From NCBI GenBank assembly GCA_033065855.1, contig JAVXUO010002403.1, positions 48,019 to 112,018 on the forward strand: DNA of 64,000 nt, given 5' to 3'. Both the position numbers and the translations under genes were made by a program. Under the pieces are notes generated by a model, which did no database searches, was not told the DNA's origin, and was given only the letters and a program-made list of their open reading frames with translations. Source of the stretch: Escallonia rubra (taxonomy: Eukaryota; Streptophyta; Magnoliopsida; Escalloniales; Escalloniaceae). Positions 23,706 to 34,779 of this stretch are shown one piece after another (position 1 is the stretch's first letter; every line of letters begins with the position of its first letter).

Positions 23706-24568
23706 GCGGCAACGAGTGTCGCGGAATGGTACCAAAATGCCGATGAGCGTCCGTGCGTGACGGTTGTTACGGCAACGATGTGCGGGCGACAACGGGCGTC
23801 ACACGACCACTGGTGATGAGTGAGCATTGCAGAATGCGTTGAGTGAGATGATAGCAGCGGCAAGTAGGTTCCCCCCCAAGGACAAGGGAGGCCGACCCCC
23901 CCCCCCCCACTTACAAGGAGGGATGCCGACCCCCTTACAAGGTGGGTGGCCGAGCCCCTTACAAAGTGGGTGGCCGACCCCCCTTGAAAGAGGGTGGCCG
24001 ACCCCCTTCCTCAGGGTGTGGCCGACTCCCTTACAAAATGGGTGGCCAACCCCCCCTTAAAGAGGGTGGCCGACCCCTTTCCTCAGGGGGTGGCCGACCC
24101 CTCGGGGGGGAAGTGCACTTTCGATCGCCGTCTGGATGCTTGAGGCGTGGAGCGCTTTGACCGAGTAACGATGTCGAGGCACGGAGCGCTTTGACCGAGC
24201 AACGATGTTGAGCAAATTTGATGACGAGCGGGTGACGTGTCGTGCCACTGGGGTCTTTTAGCGGGCCCTGGGGTACGGTCCGGATAGGTTGTGAAGATAT
24301 ATATATATATCTCATCAGGTTGTGCCGATCGGGTACAATTATGTGGTGATTTTTGGTGTTGCGATGAGGTCGTGGGTTGGGTGGTGATATATATCAGGTG
24401 GTGCTGGGTCAGATTATTGGTGGTAGGCATGAGTGAGATAATGGGTGGTGGTGGTAGGCATGGTGGTTTGAGTGAGATAATGGGTGGTGTAAAGTGGGTC
24501 AGAGGTGGTGATCAGTGGACCGATGGTGGCTGGTGGTGGTCCGAGTCCAAGAGACCACCACAAGTGGT

Positions 24569-24581
24569 GGCTCTGATACCA
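24569..24581 (-). other. Primer-binding site of element C (initiator tRNA-Met type)
   Basis: The minus strand reads TGGTATCAGAGCC directly next to the LTR end. This is the classic plant Copia primer site. Confidence 0.85.
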
Positions 24582-24772
24582 TGTTACATGATATTACAGA
24601 GGAAGAGAGAAGCATGGTAGAAATGAGAGTAATCTTGCATTTCTTGGTGTAATTGAAATGGTGTACACAAAGCTCCATTTCTAGAGCAGGATGAGAGGAT
24701 TGAGTGGAGAGGAGGAGCCTAGCTTATCTAGGACCTATGGACCTATATTAACATAACAATTTTACATTAACA
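24582..24772 (-). repeat. 5' LTR of element C
   Basis: 191 bp, same length as its partner at 6157-6347; followed on the right by the TSD CATTG. Confidence 0.9.
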
Positions 24773-24777
24773 CATTG

Positions 24778-25473
24778 TATCCCTTCCTTGAACCTACACC
24801 ACCCCCTCCCCCCCACACACAGAGCCACATGGTTGCCTCATCCTCTCTCACCACTCACGCACAAACAAACTAACATGAGCAGCTATGGTTGCTTCCCTTC
24901 CCCTTCACCACTCACACACTAAACGGGCACGCGTGCACGCACATACACAGACACTAAACGCGCACGCGTACATACAGAGAGGGAGACACAGATATAGAGT
25001 ATATACACACACAAAAGGCTTGGGATTTACCTTTCCAATTTCTCTTCTCATCATCCTCTCTCTCTCTCTCTCTCTCCCCGCTTCTTCTCTGTTGCACTCC
25101 TAGTATTTCTTCTTTTTGTTTCTTTTTCTCTTATTTCCTTAATTCCCTTTCTTTCCCCTTTTTCTATAATTTAATTTTTTTGCTTAGTCACCCCCCTAAG
25201 TAGGAGGTGGCTAACCACCAAGGGTTTTCATTATGACACACCCACATAAATGCCACTAATCCTAACCAAATTTTGAAATTACAAAATAGCCCCAAAACAA
25301 TCCTTAATTACAAACTAATCCCAAAACTTTACATAATTACATCTCAACCCTGAAACCATTTTAACCTCTCATGCTATACCAATTCTCGATTATCACTAAA
25401 ACTATTGCCTTTTTATTTTTTTGACCGACATATAATTATTTTTGACACCTCTGAAAGTACGAGATATTACATA
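24778..25473. mobile_element. Right end of the old LTR (element F)
   Basis: Continues F after element C. 25195-25473 aligns loosely with the end of LTR E (about 5500-5757): both run from AGGAGGTGGC through ACAAAATAG(T/C)CCC to a final GATATTACA. It includes a (CT)n run at about 25057-25075. No gene is seen. Confidence 0.55.
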
Positions 25474-27100
25474 TCACCATAACAAATCACTGTTGAACCC
25501 ACTTGTATACTTGCCTAGTTTGCAGGACAGTTCAATAGAGCCAATATTTTAGGACAATGTGACCCGCCCATTATAGAGAAAATTTTAATCCGGTGCCCAT
25601 CTTCAAGGTCTACATTACTGCTTTTTGGCTTTCAGTTGGAATAAATTTAATCAAGTTAAGAGAGATGGATCATATTGATGTCAATCAAAATTCGGCTTGC
25701 AGTTAGAATAGACATTAAATATTGATATCCAACTTTATTTTTCGCTCTCAATTTTAAATATTTAAACATAGGCAATAAGAAATGTTTGCAAGTGTATCTT
25801 GCTGATCTCCATTTGGTCACATAGTATATTTTGGTCACTTTGCAGTGCAAATTGCTGATCTCCATTTGGTCACATAGTATATTTTAAAGAGTAGTGATTT
25901 TGGTCACCAAATTGTAAATGTTGGTTATTCGATAGAAACTTTGGTCAAATTATTGTATACTAGCCTTTCGATGCTACTAATAGAATGTACATGTGTTGCA
26001 CATAGACACCTAGGTTTATTAAGATGATTTTTTTGGTATATAAAATGACGGAACTATAAGGTTATGATCCAACCAGTAGGGAGTATTGCGCCTCGGGGAC
26101 CACAAGGTCAATCACATACATCTTATCCCCCGATGAAGCAATTTTACGTTCGTATCTGAATTTGAAAATTACATCAATTAGGGGCGGACCTATTGTAGGG
26201 CCGGGAGAAACCATGGTCTCCCTCATATTTGCTATTAAAGGTTGCTTATTTCGCTTATATGCATTTGTTGAAAGCCTTAAAGTAAATAAGTTAGAAAATC
26301 CTAGCTTATATCTTGAAAATTTGATGAACCATTGCTAATCCAATTGTAAATTTAGGTCATCTAAAGTAACTTTTATTCATCTTCCTAAGTCAGCACATGT
26401 ATATTTTCGTCACTTAATACTAAATTGGTGTATGATTTTGACTACCATCGAAAATGTAGAAAGATGCCCACAATTATCTCATGTGGCGACATAATCACTA
26501 TACGTACTTAGTAACTTTTCTGTTGACACCATCTGGAAGTCAACTATAATTTCAGAGTCTAATACGCCGATGACCAATTACCAATGACCAATGAACTTTA
26601 CTCCTATTGCCAATTTGCTTACTCGACTACTGAGTTGACCATTGGATTCATTGATTAGCCCTGTTCGGCCGCTCTACTAGTCTTAGTCAGCCCCAAACCC
26701 GTTCAATATTGTCCTGTGAGAGGCACCTGGGGCTCAAGTTAAGAGCACATGGAGAGTAACAGTTTTGCCCCTAACTTAAGAATCAAACACGTTACTCGGT
26801 ACTATATATTAGAGCAGCAAGAGCATTTATGCCTCGAACCTACGGGAATACTTCGTTTTATTAACTCTGTACAATGTATATGTTGTTTTGAATTAAAAGA
26901 CAGTTAAATTAAAAGACAAGCTTGAATGGTTGTTCCTTCAAATCATCAAGAAAATGTTTCTGGTCCCCCCCTGCCTCCCCTAAAACAACCTTCAAAGAAG
27001 TACTTTGCACGAGTAACAACCTCCAAAAACAGTTAATCCAATGAGGATATACTTACAGTACAGCTATTCAGTTTATCCCAAAATGTTTTTGACAACCATG
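25474..27100. other. Low-copy AT-rich spacer
   Basis: No gene is recognised. A direct duplication of about 34 bp, TTGCTGATCTCCATTTGGTC plus ACATAGTATATTTT, occurs at about 25799-25832 and 25853-25886. Several lines near 26.5-26.7 kb are rich in short CCAATGACCAAT-like repeats. Confidence 0.5.
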
Positions 27101-27109
27101 TTGTCTGCA

Positions 27110-27540
27110 GGCAGAAAAATCCAACAAAACACAAGTTCTGTCACAGAATGAAAAAACTCATTTAGACCTTGCTTGACTTGGCCATCTGAGCAACTTCTTT
27201 CAGTGTTTTTTTTGGGTAACAAAACTTCTTTCAGTTGTATCACAAGAAATGGAAGAGGAACCCTCGAACCTTTCCTACTTGTCTAGAGGATCACCTGCCA
27301 TAACATCCTCTGGTGTTATTGCACCTTCTTTCTCTCTTCGTGCTGCTGAGGCCTTCTGTTTAGCCTCACTCTCCAGTTGCCTTTGATTCTCCAGATGGCT
27401 TTCGAGCATTCTTGCCTCCTCTTCACGACACACCCAAGACTCAATGCCGGACCTAATGCTTTCTCCATAATATCTCAGCTCTGTCTCCGAAAACTTTCCT
27501 GCTGCAAGTAACATGTCTGAAATGGTAAACATGACGAAGG
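27110..27540 (-). pseudogene. Duplicated last exon of the DUF629-like gene
   Basis: Minus-strand reading ARMLESHLENQRQLESEAKQ, ...REKEGAITPEDVMAGDPLDK mirrors the last exon upstream (ERQQESNLENQRQLGSEATQ ... RERGGAIRPEEVRASVPVDK). DNA similarity extends past the coding part (27110-27270 against about 28535-28680: both have GTTGTCTGCA, ACCTTG(C/T)TTGACTTGGCCAT and TCACAAG). Where the upstream exon continues DKLEELK, this copy has TAG after DK. An acceptor-like TTTCAG sits ahead of it. It is either an alternative 3' exon or, more likely, a decayed tandem copy. Confidence 0.65.
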
Positions 27541-27669
27541 GTCAGACTGAACTCCTTTTTCAATAGCGGAAACCACTGTTTAGAAACAAAAAGAAATCCT
27601 CAAAATATTTCTTTCGGATGCAAATATCTCCAAGCCATCTAGTACTTACCAAAAAGTACGGAGTAGTAT

Positions 27670-27987
27670 CTAAAGGTACATACAAAAACAATGTATTGAC
27701 ATGAACAAACAGCAAAGGTGCCAGTAATGTGCAGCCAAAACTTCAAAGGGATACGTACATGAAATAATGTAATGAGGAAAGTTCGATTTCAACCATGCAG
27801 CAGAATGTGGATCGCCATAAAAAGATCCACGTCCTTGAGATAAGTCGACAGATACGAGTTTACACCAAAACATACATTTTCGTGCACTAGCCACTAAAGT
27901 ATCGTCTTCACACGAACAACGATCATATCCAGAACTGGCTCTATTTAAAGCTTCAGTGAAACCAGTAAAGCAAATTATGCTTACCAA
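27670..27987 (-). CDS. Uncharacterised open segment between the two exon copies
   Basis: 105-codon minus-strand frame with a Cys-rich start (SSGYDRCSCEDDTLV) and the segment GDPHSAAWLKSNFPHYI. I recognise no family. It could be part of a further 3' exon or chance; composition is not low-complexity, which is the only reason to list it. Confidence 0.2.
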   Translation of the reverse strand: MVSIICFTGFTEALNRASSGYDRCSCEDDTLVASARKCMFWCKLVSVDLSQGRGSFYGDPHSAAWLKSNFPHYIISCTYPFEVLAAHYWHLCCLFMSIHCFCMYL

Positions 27988-28418
27988 AAATCAAAGGATC
28001 TTTATGCATGCTTATTGGTGAAGATCCGAGCAGGGTTTTCTTAGAGACTGCACTGAGTTACTAGACATGAACTCTCACTCCTATCAATATTGCAAGTTGC
28101 ATCAGCAACTCCTTTCGGTTCAGGGATGGAGCGAGGACCTTATGCCCACCAACATGTATTAACATCAGAAGAATGTGTTCTTCCTGAGTATCAGTTCGAA
28201 CTTTTTCAAGCTAAGTGCCTCTATGGATGTAAAATCATATCGATATTCATAAGACAAATCAGCATAAATGAGGTTATTCATAAATACTATCTGTTAATTC
28301 TAATTCTTGGTACATGAACTACTAGTAGTGGGTCTAGACACGGCCCTCGTGTTCTCAAACAAACAAAGAGTGATGGACAGAGCAACTTTAAACCCAAAGC
28401 ATAAACTAAGTGGACGAG

Positions 28419-30284
28419 TTACAGTAGATGATAGTTCTCTATTTTTTTCTGGTGAGAAATGCAATGGGTCAACAATAATCTAAGTTCTACTCCTCCCGAT
28501 ATGGAAGAGTAGTGCCAAAGAGTCCCTGCGAAGCATGTTGTCTGCATGTGGAAAAATTCAAGGACCCGTAACTTTTTTAACGAACAAGATTTCTGACCTT
28601 GTTTGACTTGGCCATCTGAACAAGTACTATCACAAGGAAGGGAAGAGGTAGCCTTAAGCTCCTCCAACTTGTCAACAGGAACACTTGCCCTAACTTCCTC
28701 TGGCCTTATTGCACCTCCTCTCTCTCTTCGTTCTGTTAACAGCTTCTGTGTAGCCTCACTTCCTAGTTGCCTTTGATTCTCCAAATTGCTTTCTTGCTGT
28801 CTTTCCTCCCCTTTAAGACCGAGTACAGAAACACAAGTCCAAGAATCCGGATCATGACCAAAATCCGATTGCTCAGCACCGGCTCCTTGTAGCTTGAATT
28901 TCTGTTCAACATCAGAAGCCTGCATACAAGGAAATGTTATTCTACCTCTTACAACGACGAATGAAAAATACCACCATGAGAATAAGATAGCAGAGGACTA
29001 GTCAAAATCAAAACCTGGGAATCCTTGGGTTTTTTGGAACCTTTCTTCTTTTTTTTATTACCCAATTTCCCCTTTGTATCCTCAATCTGATCACATTTTC
29101 TGCTGATATTCTCGCTGCTATCTAGTTCGATCTCTGCTAACAGTGCATCTTGTACAGCATCCGCCTTCCTGGAAAGCAGATCCATCAAGCGTTCCTGGAA
29201 AGGGTAAAGTCTGACAATGTTAGCAAACAGGGCCCATAACTCCAAGTGTTTCTGAGAATTTATTTGCAGACAAACCTTCATGAATAACTTCAGCAGTGGC
29301 TTCACAATCCGCTGGTAGTCATTAACAGACGTACTTACAAGTAAAAGAGGTAGCTGCTTCACCGTGCACTGTTGAATTGCGGCAAGCTGCAAGGCTTAGT
29401 AAAGTGAGACCATGAGGTAAATACTGAAGAAACCAGTACGCGACAGTTGTTTCTGAAGCGTTAGGAAATTCTGCCACATGCATAATAGAATTACTACGGT
29501 TGGAGAAGCAAAGAAACGAGTGGGTGGAATATTGCTGGCGTGAGTTAAAGATTAAATGATAAACAATCTGAAGATAAGTAACCTAAATCAATAAAAGGAA
29601 GGAACACATAAACTATTCCTAAAAAATAAATAACAATAGGAGTGACGGATTGCCTGCAGATACCTTTTTTGTTTTCCGGTCTATCCAACGTTGTAAGATT
29701 GTTTCAATTTGCGTATCTGCTCCTAACAACCAATTTATGAAACTAACACCATGAGCAACAACAGAACCATCGCAACCATCAACAATAGGATTGAAAATAC
29801 CGCAAGCCTCTTCATCCTCTCTTGGGGATGGGAGATATAACGCGTCACCACTAGCACTAACATTAATAAAAACCTGTTCCTTAAGCTTCCTCTGGTTGAA
29901 AAAATTGGCAAAGTACCCTTCTGAAAGTGGTGGGATGCCCTTGATGTGGTGGGTTTGAATGTGATAAAGGAAGGATTTAGTATCAGGAGTCATGTCCTCA
30001 TCACAGAAGCTGCAGTCCCAGAACCTCCATGTGTGATGCTCTTTTGCATATCCAACAGCTTTTACTAAAATTTCTGCCCCTAAACCACCATTGATCTTAC
30101 TGTAATGTTCTATTACATGTTCAACTCTAGGCAGGAAGACTGATTGTTTCTCTCCATGACTTGAGTTTTCCCAATGTGGCAAAGCCCGCTCAGCTGCTCC
30201 TTGAGCTTCCATCGTCCCTTTTCCCTTACCTGCCTTCTTTTTGTCTGCCATCATTCCTGAACCAAGCGGTCGACAAGATGCCAT
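28419..30284 (-). CDS. DUF629-related protein gene, four exons
   Basis: Predicted exons on the minus strand: 30284-29664, 29386-29276, 29194-29015 and 28919-28419, with introns of 277, 81 and 95 bp. All have GT...AG borders and all are phase 0 (for example AAAAAG/GTATCT and TTGCAG/CTTGCC), giving about 470 residues. Exon 1 starts MASCRPLGSG; a second start (MMADKKK) lies ten codons in. Residues around 70-100 carry WRFWDCSFCDEDM and FLYHIQTHH, a C-x2-C...H-x4-H finger as in plant DUF629 proteins, the N-terminal part of inactive ubiquitin-hydrolase-like proteins. Exon 3 ends in a Lys-rich stretch (NKKKKKGSKKPKDSQ); exon 4 has the NLENQRQLGSEATQK helix. The hydrolase domain of the long family members is not present here, so this is a short or truncated paralogue. 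A donor-like AAG/GTCAG at 28598 may allow another 3' end. Confidence 0.65.
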
Positions 30285-31617
30285 TCATGCAATTCTTCTT
30301 CAACACAAATACACCACCCAGACACAGAATATGTAAAAGAAAGAACTGTGAGAAGAAGAGGACTAATTCTTGGAATTGAGTGCTATGCAAAACCGAGAAA
30401 AAAAAATGATGCGACGTTGAGTTCTTGTGTGCACTAGAGATAGGGATGTCTTATAGGGGAGTAGACTGGAGTTCTTGGAGATTGGCGTGTAATAGGAGGA
30501 GGAAGGAATTAATAAGGGCAAGTGAATTTTGACATGCCAATGCTATCAAAGAAGAAAAAATCTATGCTTCTGATTTTTTGCTTTCGTGAAAATGATGTTT
30601 AGCCGAAGAGAAAAGGGTTGAGTGCTTGTGTGTTCTTTTGTGTGTGTGTGCGCGAGAGAGAGAGAGAGAGAGAGAGAGGAATTGTATGGAGAGCGAGATT
30701 AAAAGGCAAACGGAATACCAGAAAGTTATGGTTGCAGTTCTTGAAGCAGGCAAGCGTGAGTTCTTGGAATTGAACTTGCCCTACCCAGGAAATCGTAATC
30801 ACCAAAACTGAGCAAGTGGGTGTCCTTGAATCGAGCGTACAGGGGTTCTCTTGGAAAACACTGAAGAATTTCCTGTTCTTGGAGGAAGCGGAAGAAGGAA
30901 TTATAGGCAGAGTTGTTAAGAGAAGCGAATGGGCTCTTGAGACTGATGGTTTTCTTGGGAGGAAGAAGAAGAAATTATAAGCAAGAGGAGCCAATCGCAA
31001 AAGTAAGTATTGTTGGTGTTGCAACCAGAGAATACAATCTTTTTTAGGCAAAACTTCATACAGAGACGTTGGTTAAATGAGCGGGAAGGGGACTGACTGT
31101 TGAACAGAAGAAGCTAAAACGACTAGGGGTAGCACCTTTTCTCGGAGCTACTTTGTTCCTTGCCCCCAAAAATGTAGAGCGCATCAAGCACTGGTCGATT
31201 CATGACCATTGACCAGCAAAATCAACCGTCTGTCTCTTCCCACCAGATTTCTTTTTTCCTTTTCCTCCCCTTTCTCTTCATCTTCTTCTGCTGCTTCTTC
31301 ATTGCCACTGCTAATCTGCTATAACCCATTTGCCCATCAACACCTTAAGCCCTACCATCTGCCCCCAATTACCGGACTGCCTACAAATCGTTGAGGAAAG
31401 CTGCTGGTGTGCAAGAGTGTGTGTGTGTGTGTGATTGCTGTTGTATGCATGTGTATTTGCTCGTATGTGTGGGAAGAGAGTGATCGAGGAACCGAGTACA
31501 GAGAGAGGGGCAGATTGAAGAGGGCATGCTGCTGTGTGGAAACAGTAAGAGAGTCTTTATATTTGGGACCGATGTGGTAGCGCATCCGACAGTCCCAGGA
31601 GGGAAGCTACACTTAAA
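30285..31617 (-). promoter_or_regulatory. Upstream region of the DUF629-like gene
   Basis: No convincing gene. It contains a (GA)n tract at about 30654-30679, which is common in plant 5' regions and bound by GAGA-type (BBR/BPC) factors, and a (GT)n tract at about 31417-31431. Purine-rich, repeated phrases of the type GAGTTCTTGGA...GTG recur at 30.42-30.85 kb. No clear TATA box was found. Confidence 0.4.
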
Positions 31618-31685
31618 AGGTTTCATATAGCGACACTAAAGAGTAAAGGCTTCATATAGCGGCACCAAAGAGTAAAGGTTTCATA
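31618..31685. repeat. 29-bp tandem repeat, two and a third copies
   Basis: Unit AGGTTTCATATAGCGACACTA plus AAGAGTAA at 31618-31646, repeated at 31647-31675 with three changes, then a partial third copy. Confidence 0.85.
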
Positions 31686-32869
31686 ACCACCAACCGTAAA
31701 ATGTTTGAACCAACTGTCGAGGCATAATGGCAATTTTAAAAATTTATGTATACTACATCAGAAAAGTTTATTGTTAATTAAAATGTAAATGACTAGTTAG
31801 ATGCGGATATAATAATGAAATTTATATCCATTTTTTTGTACTCCAAAAACAAAAGGAAGTCCAAAGTTTTGGTTGAGTAGGCTCACAAAGGAAAATCGAC
31901 CGTTCAAGTATTCCAAATTGCATAAAGTATGATGATAAATAAGATAAAAAAAAATACAGCTCGTGTTTGTTGTATTATCATCTTACCAACTTGTTGGCTT
32001 CTCCTCCTACCCGCTTGCTGGCCTCCGTTAGCAAAGACTACTAAAGGCCATGTTAGAACATTAAAGTGAAGCATGAGATCTTCGGCACCAAAATTAAAGA
32101 CGACTATCGCCATCCGCTTGCAAGTCTCTGGCAGGCCAAATCTTATTACTTTCAAACATCTTCTTCTCGCTAAATCATCCTCACTCCTGCAAGTGAACCA
32201 GCCTTTTTGTGCACAAGCTCATGGGTCGTTCATTAAAAACCCATTGATGACAGTTTGCAAAATCAACGAGCTAGACTTGAACAAAAAATTGAACTTATTT
32301 AATACTTCAGAGATTTGTGTACATAATTATGTGGTTGTGTACTAAGTCAAACCATTAAAATTAACAACTCAAAAAAAAATGGAATGACATGATATATACT
32401 AAGCATCAAGACAAAAAGGTTGCCAAAAAGATGTTAGAAGTAGAGAAAAAGGAAGAGAGATTACCCAAGACTTCTCATAGATGGATATGAGATTTCCCCT
32501 TCGTACAAGTAGCCGTTAAGCTTTCTTCTCAATGGAACCGGCAGTCGGTTTTGATGCTTGGCATGGCAATCAGCCTCTATCTCTGTCTTTTTTCCAGCTA
32601 AATAACAAGATTCCCCATGAAACAAAAATTACAAAGAAGGAGATAGGTCCAAGAAACCCAAAAAAAGCTGAAAAATACACATGAAGAAACAAAGATTGAC
32701 ACTAACGGGAGTAAATCCAGACTTTAAAGTTTGGATAACCCCTAGATCCCAAGCCTAGAAACATCCCCTCTAACTACAGAGCAACTACCAAAACCCAAAT
32801 CCTAAAGAGAAGCGGTTTCAAACACCACGTCCACAACTATTGATTTGATCATCTTCTAATTGAACTCAC
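31686..32869. other. Spacer without a recognised gene
   Basis: A minus-strand open stretch near 31990-32160 (VIRFGLPETCKRMAIVVFNF, GAEDLMLHFNVLTWPLVVFA) has normal amino-acid composition and may be an exon relic; I recognise no family. The rest is AT-rich. The 5' boundary of the LINE lies somewhere near 32.75-32.9 kb and could not be fixed. Confidence 0.35.
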
Positions 32870-32911
32870 TTCTGAGGAAGAAAGTGAGGATGAAGACTAG
32901 TAGCAGAAGGA

Positions 32912-33684
32912 ATGGAGGAGGAACAAATCTTGGATCCTATGTTACCTAATGTCCAACTACCTCCCAATCTCATCATAAGGATTCGTAAGCCATGGAGGAG
33001 AAGTCTAATCATCAAATTGCTAGGTAAATCTATAGGATACAGAGCATTGACAACAAGACTTCAAAATCTATGGAGTTTACAAGGGTACTTCGAAATGATA
33101 GACATTGATAAAGAATTCTATCTCCTCAAGTTTAATTTCACGAAAGATTATCACTATGAGGCAAATAGAGGTCCTTGGGTTATCCTCAATCACTACCTGT
33201 CCGAAAATGGAAACCGAACTTCAAACCATCTGAAGCAATCGAAATCAAGACAGTGATTTGGATGAGACTATCGGAGCTACCCATCAAATACTATGAAGAA
33301 AAAGCCCTATTTCGGATAGGCGAGAAGTTTGGAAAACTCATCAAGATCGACATCAATACAAAAACATCAACAATGGGCAAATACGCCCTCATATGTGTCG
33401 AGATTGATCATGCAAAACCCCTTATTCCTGGTTTTACCCTTAGAAGTAGAAAATACATGGTGGAATACGAGTATATTAACAATTTGTATTTTAATTGTGG
33501 TAGGATTGGTCACCGAAAGAAGTGGTGCAAGGAACCTATCATCGGGAAAGAACCAGGGAAATTGCCGCAGAAGAGAACACCAGAGGAGGGAAACAGTCAA
33601 ATTTTCAACCGTTTCAAAAGAAAGACAGATGGATCAAAACGTAAACCAGATGGAGAGCTCATAGGCCCAAGCCTAATTAACTGA
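32912..33684 (+). pseudogene. LINE ORF1 (DUF4283 and CCHC-type zinc knuckle)
   Basis: Starts MEEEQILDPMLPNVQLPPNL. The DUF4283 region (YFEMIDIDKEFYLLKFNFTK, RGPWVILNHYL) passes by a frameshift near 33200 into VRKWKPNF, ELPIKYYEEKALFRIGEKFG, YALICVEIDHAKPLIPGFTL and YFNCGRIGHRKKWC, the zinc knuckle. ORF1 proteins bind LINE RNA. 33685-34070 continues as the low-complexity C-terminal tail and inter-ORF spacer. Confidence 0.8.
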
Positions 33685-34070
33685 AGGTAATTTTGGCCCA
33701 TAGATGCTTGCTAGGAAAACTAGAAGAAAACTCATCACTAACAAGACTATGACAAATTCGGGCCCATCTCCAAGATCCAATGTAACCAATAACTCGACCA
33801 ATAGGTTTAGCCTACTAGAAATAAAAATGAATGGATTGGAGAAAGAAAAAAAGAAAACCCATAAAAGCCAATCCAATAATGGTGGATCATTGGTAGAATT
33901 AAGCCCCACATATGGAAATATAAAAAGGATAAAAGCCCAAAGCTTCAAGAATCCAATGTGATTTCTACAAAGGCTTTAAATAAGTTCTTGAGTGATAAGG
34001 CCCAATAGGCCTCACTAGGTCAACTCGTTAGTGGTAAGATTTAGTCTGATGACCAAGGGACGGCTGAGAT

Positions 34071-34603
34071 TAGGGCTGTATACGAATCGAGTACGAGCCA
34101 AACAGAGGTATTTTCAAACTCGTTTGTTTAGTTTCAGGTCGTGTTCGTGTTCGTTTAATCTTCAAATTTTTGTTTGAACTCGTTCGTGGTTCGTTTCAAA
34201 AACTCATGTTCGGCTCGAGTTTGTTCATTTATTTATACGAACCGAACTCAAACTTGAAAACTCATGTCCTCGTTCAAAACAATTATTTCCAAACCAGAAC
34301 TACACCTTACTTGATCCAATTGTCTAACTGATTTTAGGACTTCCAAGTTTAAACTAATTTATACTATAATTAAGTTATATGACTTTTAAATTTGGAGCAT
34401 ATTATAATTAAATTATTATCCAGACGAGTTGTTCATGAACACATTCATCAACACTTTGGAATGTTCATGCTCGGCTCATTTAATAAACGAGCTCTAATAT
34501 TTTGTTCATGTTCGATTTGTATATTATATAAATAAACATGAACGAGTTCTTTGGATAACGAACCACAAGGGTTTATGAACAACTCGGTTCATTTACAGCC
34601 CTA
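34071..34603. mobile_element. hAT-type MITE in the LINE
   Basis: 533 bp with ends TAGGGCTGTATACGAATCGAG and, inverted, TAGGGCTGTAAATGAACCGAG. The 8-bp TSD GCTGAGAT lies at 34063-34070 and 34604-34611. The 8-bp TSD and TAGGG start mark hAT. The interior is rich in GTTCGTGTTCG and CTCGTTC subterminal repeats and has no transposase. Confidence 0.9.
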
Positions 34604-34779
34604 GCTGAGATGGTCGTAGAAGAAAATTCTAAGAACATGATCAAGAGTAAAAAAAAAACCTAAGGTCTGATGGCTTATTTAAATGGAGAACCCTAAAGAG
34701 GTTTTATAGCCGCCGAATATCGTCGTCCTCCCCCGCCACTAAAAAAACCATACATCCTGATCTCCACCACGTTTCCAAT

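Larger units (their letters stand above)
8330..24297 (-). mobile_element. Ty3/Gypsy Tat-type LTR retrotransposon (element A) with antisense plant-mobile-domain gene
   Basis: LTRs at 8330-10612 and 21988-24297 (about 2.3 kb each) are flanked by TATAT (8325-8329 and 24298-24302). The primer site and purine tract place the 5' LTR on the right, so transcription runs on the minus strand. Parts in order: gag, protease, reverse transcriptase, RNase H, integrase (21.6 down to 15.3 kb), then a long 3' region with an oppositely directed gene (11.4-14.9 kb). The pol order RT-RNH-INT marks Ty3/Gypsy; the extra antisense gene between pol and the 3' LTR is a known feature of Tat-lineage elements. Structure is nearly complete, but the coding parts carry several breaks (about five to ten), so it is a fossil. 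Matched LTR segments differ by about 5-6% by hand count, roughly two million years under common plant rates. Confidence 0.9.
21988..24297 (-). repeat. 5' LTR of element A
   Basis: Pairs with 8330-10612, including the tandem array (22810-23705) and the GGGTGGCCGACCCC block (23880-24110). Confidence 0.88.
6157..24772 (-). mobile_element. Non-autonomous Copia-type LTR element (element C), split by element A
   Basis: Two 191-bp direct repeats (6157-6347 and 24582-24772), starting TGTTACATGATATTA and ending TTTTACATTAACA, are flanked by the 5-bp TSD CATTG (6152-6156 and 24773-24777). On the minus strand the right LTR is followed at once by TGGTATCAGAGCC, the initiator-tRNA-Met primer site typical of Copia elements, and the left LTR is preceded by a purine tract (TTTGAGGGGGGA). 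Without the nested 16-kb element A and the MITE, only about 2 kb of interior remains and I recognise no gag or pol in it, so it looks non-autonomous. The LTRs differ at about 6 of 191 sites (hand count), suggesting an insertion on the order of a million years ago. Confidence 0.85.

Noticed and set aside
24291-24620. Plus-strand frame over the right junction of A and C
   Set aside because: Crosses the A/C boundary, GGTGGT repeats and the C primer site.
30599-31051. Minus-strand frame upstream of the DUF629-like gene
   Set aside because: Runs through a (GA)n tract; no splice or domain support.
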